Source of the DNA: Streptomyces lincolnensis
GTDB lineage: Bacteria > Actinomycetota > Actinomycetes > Streptomycetales > Streptomycetaceae
Assembly (NCBI RefSeq): GCF_021173675.1
Contig: NZ_JAIHON010000014.1
Location: forward strand, 221,298-285,297
Direction: 5' to 3'
DNA length: 64,000 nucleotides
Made by a program: the position numbers and the translations under genes
The notes under the pieces: generated by a model
What the model saw: the letters and a program-made list of their open reading frames with translations, nothing else
The model's database searches: none
Told to the model about the DNA's origin: nothing
Shown here: one piece after another, positions 36,451 through 44,610 of the stretch
How the letters are laid out: the number at the start of each line of letters is the position of its first letter
Position numbering within the stretch: position 1 is the stretch's first letter

Positions 36451-37422
36451 TCAGGTTCCGGACGGCCGGGTCAACGGCAGCCGATACAAACCACCCGGCA
36501 GAGGCTCCACCAGACCGTCCGCCACCAGACCGTCCAGCGCCCGGGCGCGCTGCACCGGCTCGTGCCAGACCCGGTCCAGGGCGGACTGCGGCACCGGCCC
36601 GTGGGCCTCGCGCAGCACGGCGAGCAGCTTCCCGCGGACCTGACGGTCCGTGCCGGCGTACGTCTGTCCCCGCCGCGCCGGACCCTCGTGCTCCGGCTTG
36701 CCCGCCAGTTGCCAGGCGCACCGGTCGGCGATCGGACACCGGTGACAGGTCTCGTTCTTGGCCGTGCACACCAGCGCGCCCAGCTCCATGGACGCGGCGG
36801 CCCACCGCGCGGCGACCCCCTCGTCCTCCGGCAACAACGCGCGGGCCAGCTTGCGTTCGGCGGCCGTGGTGGCGTTCGGCGGGTACTGCACACCGGTGAC
36901 CGCCCGTGCGAAGACCCGGCGGACGTTGGTGTCCAGCACCGCGTGCCGCTGCCCGTACGCGAAGGAGGCCACCGCGGCCGCCGTGTACTCGCCGATACCG
37001 GGCAGCGCCAGCAGCTGGGCGTGCTCGGTCGGTACGTCCCCGCCGTGCCGTTCCGTTATGGCGACCGCCGCCCCGTGCAGCCGGAGCGCGCGGCGCGGAT
37101 AACCGAGCCGGCCCCAGGCGCGGACGGCCTCGCCGGGGGCGTCCGCGGCCAGGTCGGCCGGGCGCGGCCAGCGGGCCAACCACTGCTCGTAGACGGGCAG
37201 GACACGGTTCACCGGCGTCTGCTGGAGCATGAACTCACTGACCATCACCCCCCACGACCCGGCCTCCGGCCGCCGCCACGGCAGATCCCGGGCGTGCTCG
37301 TCGAACCAGTCGATGACGGGGGAGTGCAGATGCTCGCCGGAGAGGGAGCTCTTCTCACCGAGGGGGGAAGTGGAGCGGGCGTCGGCGGGACCGCCGTGCG
37401 GGGGCTTCGTGGGCGCAGTCAT
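36451..37422 (-). CDS. mutY: A/G-specific adenine DNA glycosylase MutY
   Basis: This 323-residue enzyme removes adenine mispaired with 8-oxoguanine. Motifs are PWRRPEAGSWGVMVSEFMLQ with the catalytic Glu, the helix-hairpin-helix LLALPGIGEYTAAAVASFAY, VLDTNVRRVFARA with the catalytic Asp, and a [4Fe-4S] cluster C-x6-C-x2-C-x5-C in CTAKNETCHRCPIADRC. The C-terminal part is shorter than the Nudix-like domain of E. coli MutY and looks winged-helix-like. ATG 37422 is chosen; a longer in-frame reading upstream has low-complexity sequence. It is divergent from the sensor kinase gene. Confidence 0.95.
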   Translation of the reverse strand: MTAPTKPPHGGPADARSTSPLGEKSSLSGEHLHSPVIDWFDEHARDLPWRRPEAGSWGVMVSEFMLQQTPVNRVLPVYEQWLARWPRPADLAADAPGEAVRAWGRLGYPRRALRLHGAAVAITERHGGDVPTEHAQLLALPGIGEYTAAAVASFAYGQRHAVLDTNVRRVFARAVTGVQYPPNATTAAERKLARALLPEDEGVAARWAAASMELGALVCTAKNETCHRCPIADRCAWQLAGKPEHEGPARRGQTYAGTDRQVRGKLLAVLREAHGPVPQSALDRVWHEPVQRARALDGLVADGLVEPLPGGLYRLPLTRPSGT

Positions 37423-37727
37423 GACCTCCCTAGCCTGCCATGCCGAAGGCATCGGTCGTGTGTTCCGACGGGCGCGCGGTCGGGTGGTCCCGGGGGACGG
37501 AGCCGGGGGCGGGCAGGGGGCCGGGGGCGCGTGGGGGCGTTCCGGCGGGTGACGGTGGCCCGTCCGTTCCGGCGTCGGGCGTCCGACGTGTCGGGGCGTG
37601 GGGGCGTCGGATGCGTCGGGCGCGCCTCGGCGGTGCCCAGGGCCGCCGTACCGCCTACCGCCGTACCGCCGCACACCTGACGATCGGCAGCGGTGCCGCC
37701 CCGGTGGACGCCGGTAGCGTCGGGTGG
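37423..37727. other. 305-base gap between mutY and the second sensor kinase
   Basis: No convincing gene is seen. The gap has repeated CCGCCGTACCGCC near 37650-37672 and a -10-like TAGCGT at 37715, shortly before the kinase ATG. Both divergent genes must have their promoters here. Confidence 0.45.
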
Positions 37728-39320
37728 ATGGAAGAACCCAGCACCCGGAGCGTTCGTGCCCTGAGCGTCTTCCTGCTGTGGGCGGCTCTCTCGCTGCCCC
37801 CGGTCCTGGCGGACGCCTTCGGGCTGAACGAGCCGCGCTCCGTCGGGGAGCTCCTGTGCGCACTGCCCGTCCTCGCCGTGGCGGTCGCGTCGGCCAGGTC
37901 GTACCCCTTGACCGCCTTCGGACTGATCGCCGCCCTGAGCCTCATCACCGAACCCGCCCTGTTCTCCGTGTCCTACGCTCCCTCCCTCTGCGTCCTCGCC
38001 CTGCTGCTCGGCCTGCGCGCGCCCGGGATACTGCCGGCCACGCTCCTCTTCAACGCCGTGGGCTGCGCGGGCATCGTCAAGATCGCCCTCTTCGGCACCG
38101 ACTCGGCACCGCAGGTGGTGGTCCTGATGAGCTCCCTGCTGTTCCTGTGCCTCTTCCCCTGGCTCGGAGGACGCCACTGGCGCCAGAGCCGCGAGTTGGC
38201 CGCCGCCGGCTGGACCCGGGCCGCCCGCCTGGAGGGCGAGCAGCGCATCGCCGAGGAACGGGCCCGCCTGCGCGAACGTGCGCGGATCGCCCAGGACATG
38301 CACGACTCCCTGGGCCACGAGCTGAGCCTGATCGCCCTGCGCGCGGGCGCCCTCCAGGTCGCCCCCGACCTCCCCGCACACCATCGGACCGCCGCCGCGG
38401 ACCTCCGCCTGGCCGCCGCCGACGCCACGGACCGCCTGCACCGCATCATCGGTGTCCTGCGCGAGGACGACGAGCCGTCGCCGCTGACCCCCGCCGGCGA
38501 GAGCGTGGAACAACTCGTCGCCCGCGCGGCCGAGTCGGGCCTGCCTGTGTGCTGGGATCCGACGGGACCCCCCAGGGCCGCCCCTTCGGACGGCGTCGCC
38601 GGACGCCTCCTGCACCGGGTGGTGCGCGAGGCCCTGACCAACGCCGCCCGCCACGCCCCCGGCGCCGAGGTGACCGTCGCGGCGACGGAAGAGGAGGGCG
38701 GCACGACGGTCACCGTCACCAACGGGCCCGCCCCTCACCGGAGTTCCACCACCAGCACGGAAGGCTCCGGCTCGGGCCTGCTCGGCCTGCGCGTGGCCGT
38801 CACCGAGACCGGCGGCACCTTCAGGGCCGGGCCGCACGGAGACGGCTTCCGCGTCCGCGCCCACATCCCCGCCCGGCCCGCCTCCACGGCGCCCCGCATC
38901 GCCGCCGCCGCGGCTCCTTTCGTCCGCGCCCGCCGCCGCGTCGCCGTCACCATCGGCGCCGTCGTCTGCGCGGGCCTCGCCCTGATCGGCGGCGCCTTCG
39001 GCTGGTACGCCTACACGGAGACCGGCTCGGTCCTCCAGCCCACCGCCTACGCACAGCTCCGCCCGGGCGACACCGTGCAGCAGATGGCCTCCGCCCTGCC
39101 CGACCGCACCGCCCGCGACGCCCCCGTCGAACGAGCCCCGTCACCGCCACCCCCGGGTACCGACTGCCGTTACTACCGGGCGAGCGGTGAACTCTTCGTC
39201 TCCGTCGACCACTTCAGGTTGTGCTTCGACAGCGAGGGGCGGCTCGTGGCCAAGGATGTGATCCCCGGCGTCGGATTCGCCGGCGAGGGACGCGAAGAAT
39301 ACGAGGAGTTCGCAGGATGA
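37728..39320 (+). CDS. NarL-family sensor kinase with an extra C-terminal membrane-anchored domain
   Basis: This 530-residue protein has several N-terminal membrane helices (residues 10-145) and a HisKA_3 box ARIAQDMHDSLGHELSLIAL. The ATPase region has VVREALTNAARHAPG and GSGLLGLRVAVTETGGTF. Beyond the kinase it continues with a further helix (VAVTIGAVVCAGLALIGGAF) and an outside domain of about 110 residues (QLRPGDTVQQMASALPDRTA, CRYYRASGELFVSVDHFRLC) resembling SmpA/OmlA-type folds. That tail is unusual for the family and may sense an extracytoplasmic signal. Its TGA overlaps the ATG of the response regulator. Confidence 0.85.
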   Translation: MEEPSTRSVRALSVFLLWAALSLPPVLADAFGLNEPRSVGELLCALPVLAVAVASARSYPLTAFGLIAALSLITEPALFSVSYAPSLCVLALLLGLRAPGILPATLLFNAVGCAGIVKIALFGTDSAPQVVVLMSSLLFLCLFPWLGGRHWRQSRELAAAGWTRAARLEGEQRIAEERARLRERARIAQDMHDSLGHELSLIALRAGALQVAPDLPAHHRTAAADLRLAAADATDRLHRIIGVLREDDEPSPLTPAGESVEQLVARAAESGLPVCWDPTGPPRAAPSDGVAGRLLHRVVREALTNAARHAPGAEVTVAATEEEGGTTVTVTNGPAPHRSSTTSTEGSGSGLLGLRVAVTETGGTFRAGPHGDGFRVRAHIPARPASTAPRIAAAAAPFVRARRRVAVTIGAVVCAGLALIGGAFGWYAYTETGSVLQPTAYAQLRPGDTVQQMASALPDRTARDAPVERAPSPPPPGTDCRYYRASGELFVSVDHFRLCFDSEGRLVAKDVIPGVGFAGEGREEYEEFAG

Positions 39321-39991
39321 TCCGCGTACTGCTGGCTGACGACGAGGCGATGGTCCGCGCGGGAGTGCGGGCCATCCTGGCGAGCGACGACGGGACGGAG
39401 GTCGTCGCCGAGGCGGGCGACGGACGGGAGGCGGTCGAACTGGCCCGCGCCCATCGCCCGGACGTGGCCCTGCTCGACGTCCGTATGCCGCGCCTGGACG
39501 GACTCGCCGCGGCGGAACAGATCGTGCAAGCGGTCCCCGGCACCGCGGTCGCGATGCTCACCACCTTCTCCGAACAGGATTACGTGGCCCGTGCGCTGGG
39601 TGGCGGTGCCACCGGTTTCCTCCTCAAGTCCGGAGATCCGTACGAGCTGATCGCGGGTGTGCGGGCGGTCGCGGGCGGCGGCGCCTTCCTCTCACCGAAG
39701 GTCGCGCGCTACGTCATCGACGGCCTGGCCGGCGGGGGAGAGGCGGGCGGTGCCCGTCGCCTCGCCCGCGAGGCAGCCGCCCGCGCCCGCGTCCAGGAAC
39801 TCAGTCCGCGCGAACGGGAGGTGCTCGGCCTGGTCGGCGCGGGTCTGTCCAACCCGGAGATCGCCGCCCGGCTGCATCTGGTCGAGGGCACGGTGAAGGC
39901 GTATGTGAGCGCGGTCCTCGACCGGCTGGGCGTCCGCAACCGGGTGCAGGCGGCGATCGTGGCGTACGAGGCGGGGTTGGCGGAGTCGTGA
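39317..39991 (+). CDS. NarL/LuxR-family response regulator
   Basis: This 224-residue regulator has a receiver domain (IRVLLADDEAMVRAGVRAIL) with Asp54 in VALLDVRMPRLDG and LLKSGDPYELI. A C-terminal LuxR helix-turn-helix follows (LSPREREVLGLVGAGLSNPE, HLVEGTVKAYVSAVLDRLGV). It overlaps the kinase gene by four bases (ATGA) and is its cognate partner. Targets are unknown; LiaR-like envelope control is one option since the kinase resembles the LiaS type. Confidence 0.93.
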   Translation: MIRVLLADDEAMVRAGVRAILASDDGTEVVAEAGDGREAVELARAHRPDVALLDVRMPRLDGLAAAEQIVQAVPGTAVAMLTTFSEQDYVARALGGGATGFLLKSGDPYELIAGVRAVAGGGAFLSPKVARYVIDGLAGGGEAGGARRLAREAAARARVQELSPREREVLGLVGAGLSNPEIAARLHLVEGTVKAYVSAVLDRLGVRNRVQAAIVAYEAGLAES

Positions 39992-39994
39992 GGT

Positions 39995-40648
39995 TCAGCG
40001 GTGCCGGGTGGGTTGCCGGGGTGCCGCGTGCGCGGGGGACGTGGCCGGTCCGGGGCCTGTGAACCACCGCACCGCGGGCGCCGAGGAGGAGCGCATCGCC
40101 TCGGACACACGTGTCGCCGGGCCTGTGCACAGCCGTATGAGGGCGAAGGCGCAGAGCGCCCCCAGGGCGAGGCCCACGGCCACGTCGTGCGGGTAGTGTA
40201 CGCCGACGAAGACCCGGGAGAAGGCCATCAGGAGGGCCAACGGGGCCGTCAGCCACAGGAGCGTGCGGTGGACCAGCGCCAGGGCGACGGCCGAAGCTCC
40301 CGCGATGGTGGCGTGGTTGCTGGGGAAGGACCAGTCACCGTGCGGCGGACAGGCCATCAGTGACGGGGCGGCGTCGGTGACGGCACGGCACGGACGGTCC
40401 TCCGTGACACCGGACTTGACCACCTCACTGCACACGTACGCCACGGCCGTGGCCAGAGGTGCAAGGGCCGCGATCGCGAACGCCTGGGTGGTGTCGCGTC
40501 TGGCACGCCACCAGGCCACTGCGAAGAGGGCGACGAAGACCAGGAGACCGGCCTCCGTCCATATCTCGGCCGCGTGTTGTACCCACGAAGGGGTGTCCCG
40601 TGCGGTGTCGGTGATGTCGCGGTAGAGCTCCGCGTCCTCGAAGTTCAT
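39995..40648 (-). CDS. PAP2-family membrane phosphatase
   Basis: This 217-residue integral membrane protein has about five helices and the phosphatidic-acid phosphatase signature: KSGVTEDRPCR, the central FPSNHATIAGA, and SRVFVGVHYPHDVAVGLALG. The catalytic site faces outward and such enzymes remove phosphate from lipids such as undecaprenyl pyrophosphate. The ATG at 40648 is used. It lies three bases after the stop of the convergent response regulator gene. Substrate cannot be told from sequence. Confidence 0.9.
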   Translation of the reverse strand: MNFEDAELYRDITDTARDTPSWVQHAAEIWTEAGLLVFVALFAVAWWRARRDTTQAFAIAALAPLATAVAYVCSEVVKSGVTEDRPCRAVTDAAPSLMACPPHGDWSFPSNHATIAGASAVALALVHRTLLWLTAPLALLMAFSRVFVGVHYPHDVAVGLALGALCAFALIRLCTGPATRVSEAMRSSSAPAVRWFTGPGPATSPAHAAPRQPTRHR

Positions 40649-40822
40649 GTCACAGACGGTAGGCGTCGGGCCACTTCCGTCACAGTCAGCGATCGTAGGG
40701 TTCCGCACCTGACGAAAGACAGGGGTGGGACGACCGGTTCCGGGATGATGATCCGGAAAAGTTGTGAGTCCTGGCGGCGGGTGGGGCCGGTGAACGCGCC
40801 GATCTCTCGTACAGTTTGCGCC

Positions 40823-41662
40823 GTGGGATCTCTGCGCAATCCGGTCGGGCCGCTTCCCTCCACCATCTACTGGCGACGGAGGGCCGTACTGGTGTCTGTG
40901 GTCGCCCTGTTGGCGCTACTGATCACCTGGATCGTCACCTCCGGCGGCGGTGGCGGCAACAACGGTGCCGACGGGTCCAACGACAAGAATCCCTCACCCT
41001 CGACGATCACGCCGGGGCCGTCCGGCTCCGGTCCGGCGATCAGTCAGGCGCCGGGCGGCCGGGACGAGTCGAGTCCCGGCGAGGACTCCGGCGGGGCAGG
41101 GTCCGGCGACGGTTCGGGGGCCGGTGACGGCTCGGGCGACGCGGGGACCACGGCCGGGGCGGGTGGCGGTTCCGGGGGCGCCGGCGGAGCGGGTGCGGCC
41201 GGTGGCGGCTCGGGTGCCGGGGTCGGGCAGGACGACGTGCTTCCCGCGGGGTCCGGGCTGCCCAACTGCACTGCCGGTTCGGTGAAGTTGACCGTGCGCA
41301 GCCTTCACAACACGTACGGGCCCGGTGACACGCCCGCCCTGCTCCTCACCGCCACGAACTCCTCCGGCAGTGACTGCAAGGTCGATCTCGGGCCGAAGAA
41401 CGCGGTGGTGACGATCACTCAGGCGGGCAGCGAGAACGACTACTGGTCCTCCGCCGACTGTCCCTCGGGAGCCGCGAACCTGGTGTTCCGGGCGCCCGCC
41501 GGCAGCAGCATCACCTACACCGTGAAGTGGGACCGCAAGCCGAGCGCTCCCGAGTGCGCGACGCCTCCGGCGGGGACGGCCGCGGCGGGGACGTACCTGG
41601 TGGAGGCGAAGGCCCCCGGGTTCGGCACGGTGCAGACGTCGTTCGTGCTGGAGAACGACTAG
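40823..41662 (+). CDS. Membrane-anchored protein with Gly/Ser-rich linker and Cys-containing beta domain
   Basis: This 279-residue protein starts with GTG. A single N-terminal helix (AVLVSVVALLALLITWIVTS) anchors it, followed by a ~100-residue Gly/Ser/Ala-rich linker (GSGDGSGAGDGSGDAGTTAG). The C-terminal ~140-residue beta domain has four Cys (LPNCTAGSVKLTV, GSDCKVDLGP, SADCPSGAANLVF, PECATPPAG) that could form two disulfides outside the cell. The first 30 residues are cytoplasmic. I do not recognise the fold; it may be an adhesion or wall-linked protein. No operon partner is near. Confidence 0.8.
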   Translation: MGSLRNPVGPLPSTIYWRRRAVLVSVVALLALLITWIVTSGGGGGNNGADGSNDKNPSPSTITPGPSGSGPAISQAPGGRDESSPGEDSGGAGSGDGSGAGDGSGDAGTTAGAGGGSGGAGGAGAAGGGSGAGVGQDDVLPAGSGLPNCTAGSVKLTVRSLHNTYGPGDTPALLLTATNSSGSDCKVDLGPKNAVVTITQAGSENDYWSSADCPSGAANLVFRAPAGSSITYTVKWDRKPSAPECATPPAGTAAAGTYLVEAKAPGFGTVQTSFVLEND

Positions 41663-41673
41663 GAGCCGAGACC

Positions 41674-41770
41674 GGCGCCTCCCTGTGGGAACGGCGCCTC
41701 CTCGTGAGACGGGCGCCGCCCCTTCCGGCCCGGCGCCGCCCTCCGGGACCAGCGCCGCCCCTTCCGAGCC
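41674..41770. repeat. Degenerate ~20-bp repeats around GGCGCC between two genes
   Basis: Five imperfect units centred on GGCGCC(T/G)CC follow one another in the gap between the membrane protein and disA genes, which converge here. The symmetry GGCGCC could make stem-loops that act as a shared terminator. Confidence 0.5.
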
Positions 41771-41775
41771 GTCCG

Positions 41776-42900
41776 CTACACGTACCGCTCCAGGATCGAG
41801 CTCTCCGCCAGCCTCGACAGGCCCTCGCGGACGCTCCGGGCCCGGGCCTCGCCCACGCCGTCCACCGTCTGGAGATCGTCCACGCTCGCGGCGAGGAGCT
41901 TCTGCAGGCCGCCGAAGTGCTCCACCAGACGGTCGATGATGGCGCCGGGGAGCCTCGGGACCTTGGCCAGGAGGCGGAAGCCGCGGGGGGAGACGGCGGA
42001 GTCGAGGGCCTCCGGTGATCCGGTGTAGCCCAGGGCACGCGCCACCGTGGGCAGTTCCAGGAGTTCGGCGTGGGAGAGCGCGTCGAGTTCGTACAGGGCT
42101 TCCTCGACCGTGCGCGAGCGCTTCGCGGTGGGTTCGGGGACGTAGTCCCGGACGACCAGTTCGCGCTCGGGCTCCACACCGGCGATGAGCTCGTCCAGCT
42201 GGAGCGCCAGGAGGCGCCCGTCGGTGCCGAGCTCGACGACGTACTCGGCGATCTCGGTGGCGATACGGCGGACCATCTCCAGGCGCTGGGCCACGGCCGA
42301 GACGTCCCGGACGGTCACCAGGTCCTCGATCTCCAGCGCGGACAGCGTGCCCGCGACCTCGTCGAGGCGGAGCTTGTAGCGCTCCAGGGTGGCGAGGGCC
42401 TGGTTGGCGCGGGAGAGGATCGCCGCCGAGTCCTCCAGGACGCGGCGCTGGCCGTCGACGTAGAGGGCGACGAGCCGCATGGACTGGGAGACGGAGACCA
42501 CCGGGAAGCCGACCTGCTTCGAGACCCGGTCAGCCGTCCGGTGCCGCGTGCCCGTCTCCTCGGTGGGGATCGTCGGGTCGGGCACCAACTGGACGCCGGC
42601 CCGCAGGATCTTCGACAGGTCGGAGGACAGCACGATGCCGCCGTCCAACTTGCACAGCTCCCTCAGGCGCGTCGAGGTGAACTCGACATCCAGGACGAAT
42701 CCGCCCGTACACATCGCCTCGACGGTCTTGTCGGAGCCGAGCACGATGAGACCGCCGGTGTTGCCCCGGAGGATCCGTTCGAGGCCGTCGCGCAGCGCGG
42801 TGCCGGGTGCCACGGCGCTCAATGAGGCGCGCATCAGGCCATCGGCACCGGAGCTCCCACCGGACTTTCCGGGAGCTGCTGCCCGGTCGTTGGCTGCCAC
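41776..42900 (-). CDS. disA: DisA, diadenylate cyclase and DNA-integrity scanning protein
   Basis: This 374-residue protein makes c-di-AMP from two ATP. The N-terminal DAC domain carries DGGIVLSSDLSKIL, GTRHRTADRVSKQVGFPVV and GGLIVLGSD. A helical spine follows, then a C-terminal helix-hairpin-helix DNA-binding part (LLAASVDDLQTVDGVGEARA). GTG 42900 with AGGAGTGCA in front gives the expected length. It lies 81 bases after radA on the same strand and is probably co-transcribed. In other bacteria RadA binds DisA and lowers its activity, so this pairing fits a DNA-damage control unit. Confidence 0.96.
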   Translation of the reverse strand: MAANDRAAAPGKSGGSSGADGLMRASLSAVAPGTALRDGLERILRGNTGGLIVLGSDKTVEAMCTGGFVLDVEFTSTRLRELCKLDGGIVLSSDLSKILRAGVQLVPDPTIPTEETGTRHRTADRVSKQVGFPVVSVSQSMRLVALYVDGQRRVLEDSAAILSRANQALATLERYKLRLDEVAGTLSALEIEDLVTVRDVSAVAQRLEMVRRIATEIAEYVVELGTDGRLLALQLDELIAGVEPERELVVRDYVPEPTAKRSRTVEEALYELDALSHAELLELPTVARALGYTGSPEALDSAVSPRGFRLLAKVPRLPGAIIDRLVEHFGGLQKLLAASVDDLQTVDGVGEARARSVREGLSRLAESSILERYV

Positions 42901-42981
42901 TGCACTCCTCCGGTCGCAGGTTCTGGGGCGCTCCCCTTTCGCACAAGCTGTTCGTACGGACGGGCGAGACCAGGGCAAAGT

Positions 42982-44391
42982 CTACCGGCGCTCCTCGTCG
43001 TCCCGTGGGGCCTCTCTGCGACGCGAGCGTGGAAGCACCCTCAGGGCGTCCCCTATGTCCGCGACTTCCAGGACCTTCATGCCCGCCGGGACCTTGCCCG
43101 GGTCGCCCGGTACGAGGGCGTGGGTGAAGCCCAGACGGTGGGCCTCGGCGAGCCGCCGCTGCACGCCCGTGACCCGTCTGACCTCGCCCGCGAGGCCGAC
43201 CTCGCCGATCGCGACGAGGTTCTTCGGCAACGGGGTGTCGCTGGCCGCGGAGGCCAGCGCGAGCGCCACGGCCAGGTCCGCGGCGGGCTCCGACAACTTC
43301 ACACCGCCGACCGTCGCGGAGTAGATGTCCCGCTTGCCCAGGGCGCTGATCCGGCCGCGCTGCTCCAGCACCGCCAGCATCATCGAGACCCGGGAGGTCT
43401 CCAGGCCGGACGTGGTCCGCCGGGGCGAGGGGATCTGGGAGTCGACGGTGAGCGCCTGGACCTCGGCGACCAGCGGGCGGCGGCCCTCCAGGGTGACGGT
43501 CAGACAGGTACCGGGCACCGGTTCGGCGCGGCGGGTCAGGAACAGGCCGCTGGGGTCGGCGAGGCCGGTGATGCCCTCGTCGTGCAGTTCGAAGCAGCCG
43601 ACCTCGTCCGTCGTGCCGTAGCGGTTCTTGACGCCGCGTACGAGGCGCAGGCGTGCGTGCCGGTCGCCCTCGAAGGAGAGCACCACGTCCACGAGGTGCT
43701 CCAGCAGGCGCGGGCCCGCGATCGCCCCGTCCTTGGTGACATGGCCCACCAGGAGCGTCGACATCCCGCGCTCCTTGGAGGCCCGGATCAGGGCCCCGGC
43801 CACCTCGCGCACCTGGGACATGCCGCCGGGCGCGCCGTCGATCTCCGGGGAGGCCACCGTCTGCACGGAGTCGAGGATCAGCAGCGACGGCTTCACCGCG
43901 TCCAAGTGGCCCAGCACGGCGGCCAGGTCGGTCTCGGCGGCGAGATACAGGTGGTCGTCGATCGCCTTGATCCGGTCGGCGCGCAGCCGGACCTGGCTGG
44001 CCGACTCCTCGCCGGTCACATAGAGGGTGCGGTGTTCGTCGCTCGCCGACTTGGCGGCCACGTCCAGGAGCAGGGTGGACTTGCCCACGCCCGGCTCACC
44101 CGCGACGAGCACCACGGCGCCGGGCACCAGGCCGCCGCCGAGCACCCGGTCCAGCTCGGGCACGCCGGTGGAGCGGGCCGTCGCCTGCCTGCCGTCGACC
44201 TGGCCGATGGGTACTGCGGAGGTCGTGACGCGGCCCGGTGTCGTCGTACGGACGGCGGGCGCGCCGTACTCCTCGACCGTCCCCCATGCCTGGCACTCCG
44301 GGCAGCGGCCGAGCCACTTGGCCGTCTGCCAGCCGCACTCGGTGCAGCGGTAGGACGGGCGGTCCTTGGCGGTCTTGGTACGGGTGGCCAT
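42982..44391 (-). CDS. radA: RadA, DNA repair ATPase
   Basis: This 469-residue protein takes part in recombination intermediate processing. It has an N-terminal zinc finger (YRCTECGWQTAKWLGRCPEC), Walker A GEPGVGKSTLLLDVA, Walker B LLILDSVQTV, the RadA-specific KNRYGTTDEVG motif, and a Lon-like C-terminal domain (GVKLSEPAADLAVALALASA, VAIGEVGLAGEVRRV). ATG 44391 was used. It forms a unit with disA downstream. Its upstream 216-base gap holds promoter sequence for the divergent sigma-like gene too. Confidence 0.96.
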   Translation of the reverse strand: MATRTKTAKDRPSYRCTECGWQTAKWLGRCPECQAWGTVEEYGAPAVRTTTPGRVTTSAVPIGQVDGRQATARSTGVPELDRVLGGGLVPGAVVLVAGEPGVGKSTLLLDVAAKSASDEHRTLYVTGEESASQVRLRADRIKAIDDHLYLAAETDLAAVLGHLDAVKPSLLILDSVQTVASPEIDGAPGGMSQVREVAGALIRASKERGMSTLLVGHVTKDGAIAGPRLLEHLVDVVLSFEGDRHARLRLVRGVKNRYGTTDEVGCFELHDEGITGLADPSGLFLTRRAEPVPGTCLTVTLEGRRPLVAEVQALTVDSQIPSPRRTTSGLETSRVSMMLAVLEQRGRISALGKRDIYSATVGGVKLSEPAADLAVALALASAASDTPLPKNLVAIGEVGLAGEVRRVTGVQRRLAEAHRLGFTHALVPGDPGKVPAGMKVLEVADIGDALRVLPRSRRREAPRDDEERR

Positions 44392-44610
44392 GGACGAACC
44401 GTAACCGGAGCCACTGACAGTCCCGACCGTCGGCCGCCCGACCGCTCCGAGAGGCACCGTCACCACGCCCCGAACCAGCCACCGAAGTCGGGAACCAGCC
44501 ACGGAAGGAGTCGTTCCCGACCCCTATTGAGGGATCGTTTCACCCGTACGGATTAAAAGTGCTCAAGGGGAGAGAACGGGTCATCGCGCGCCCCCTACGG
44601 TCCACGGGTG

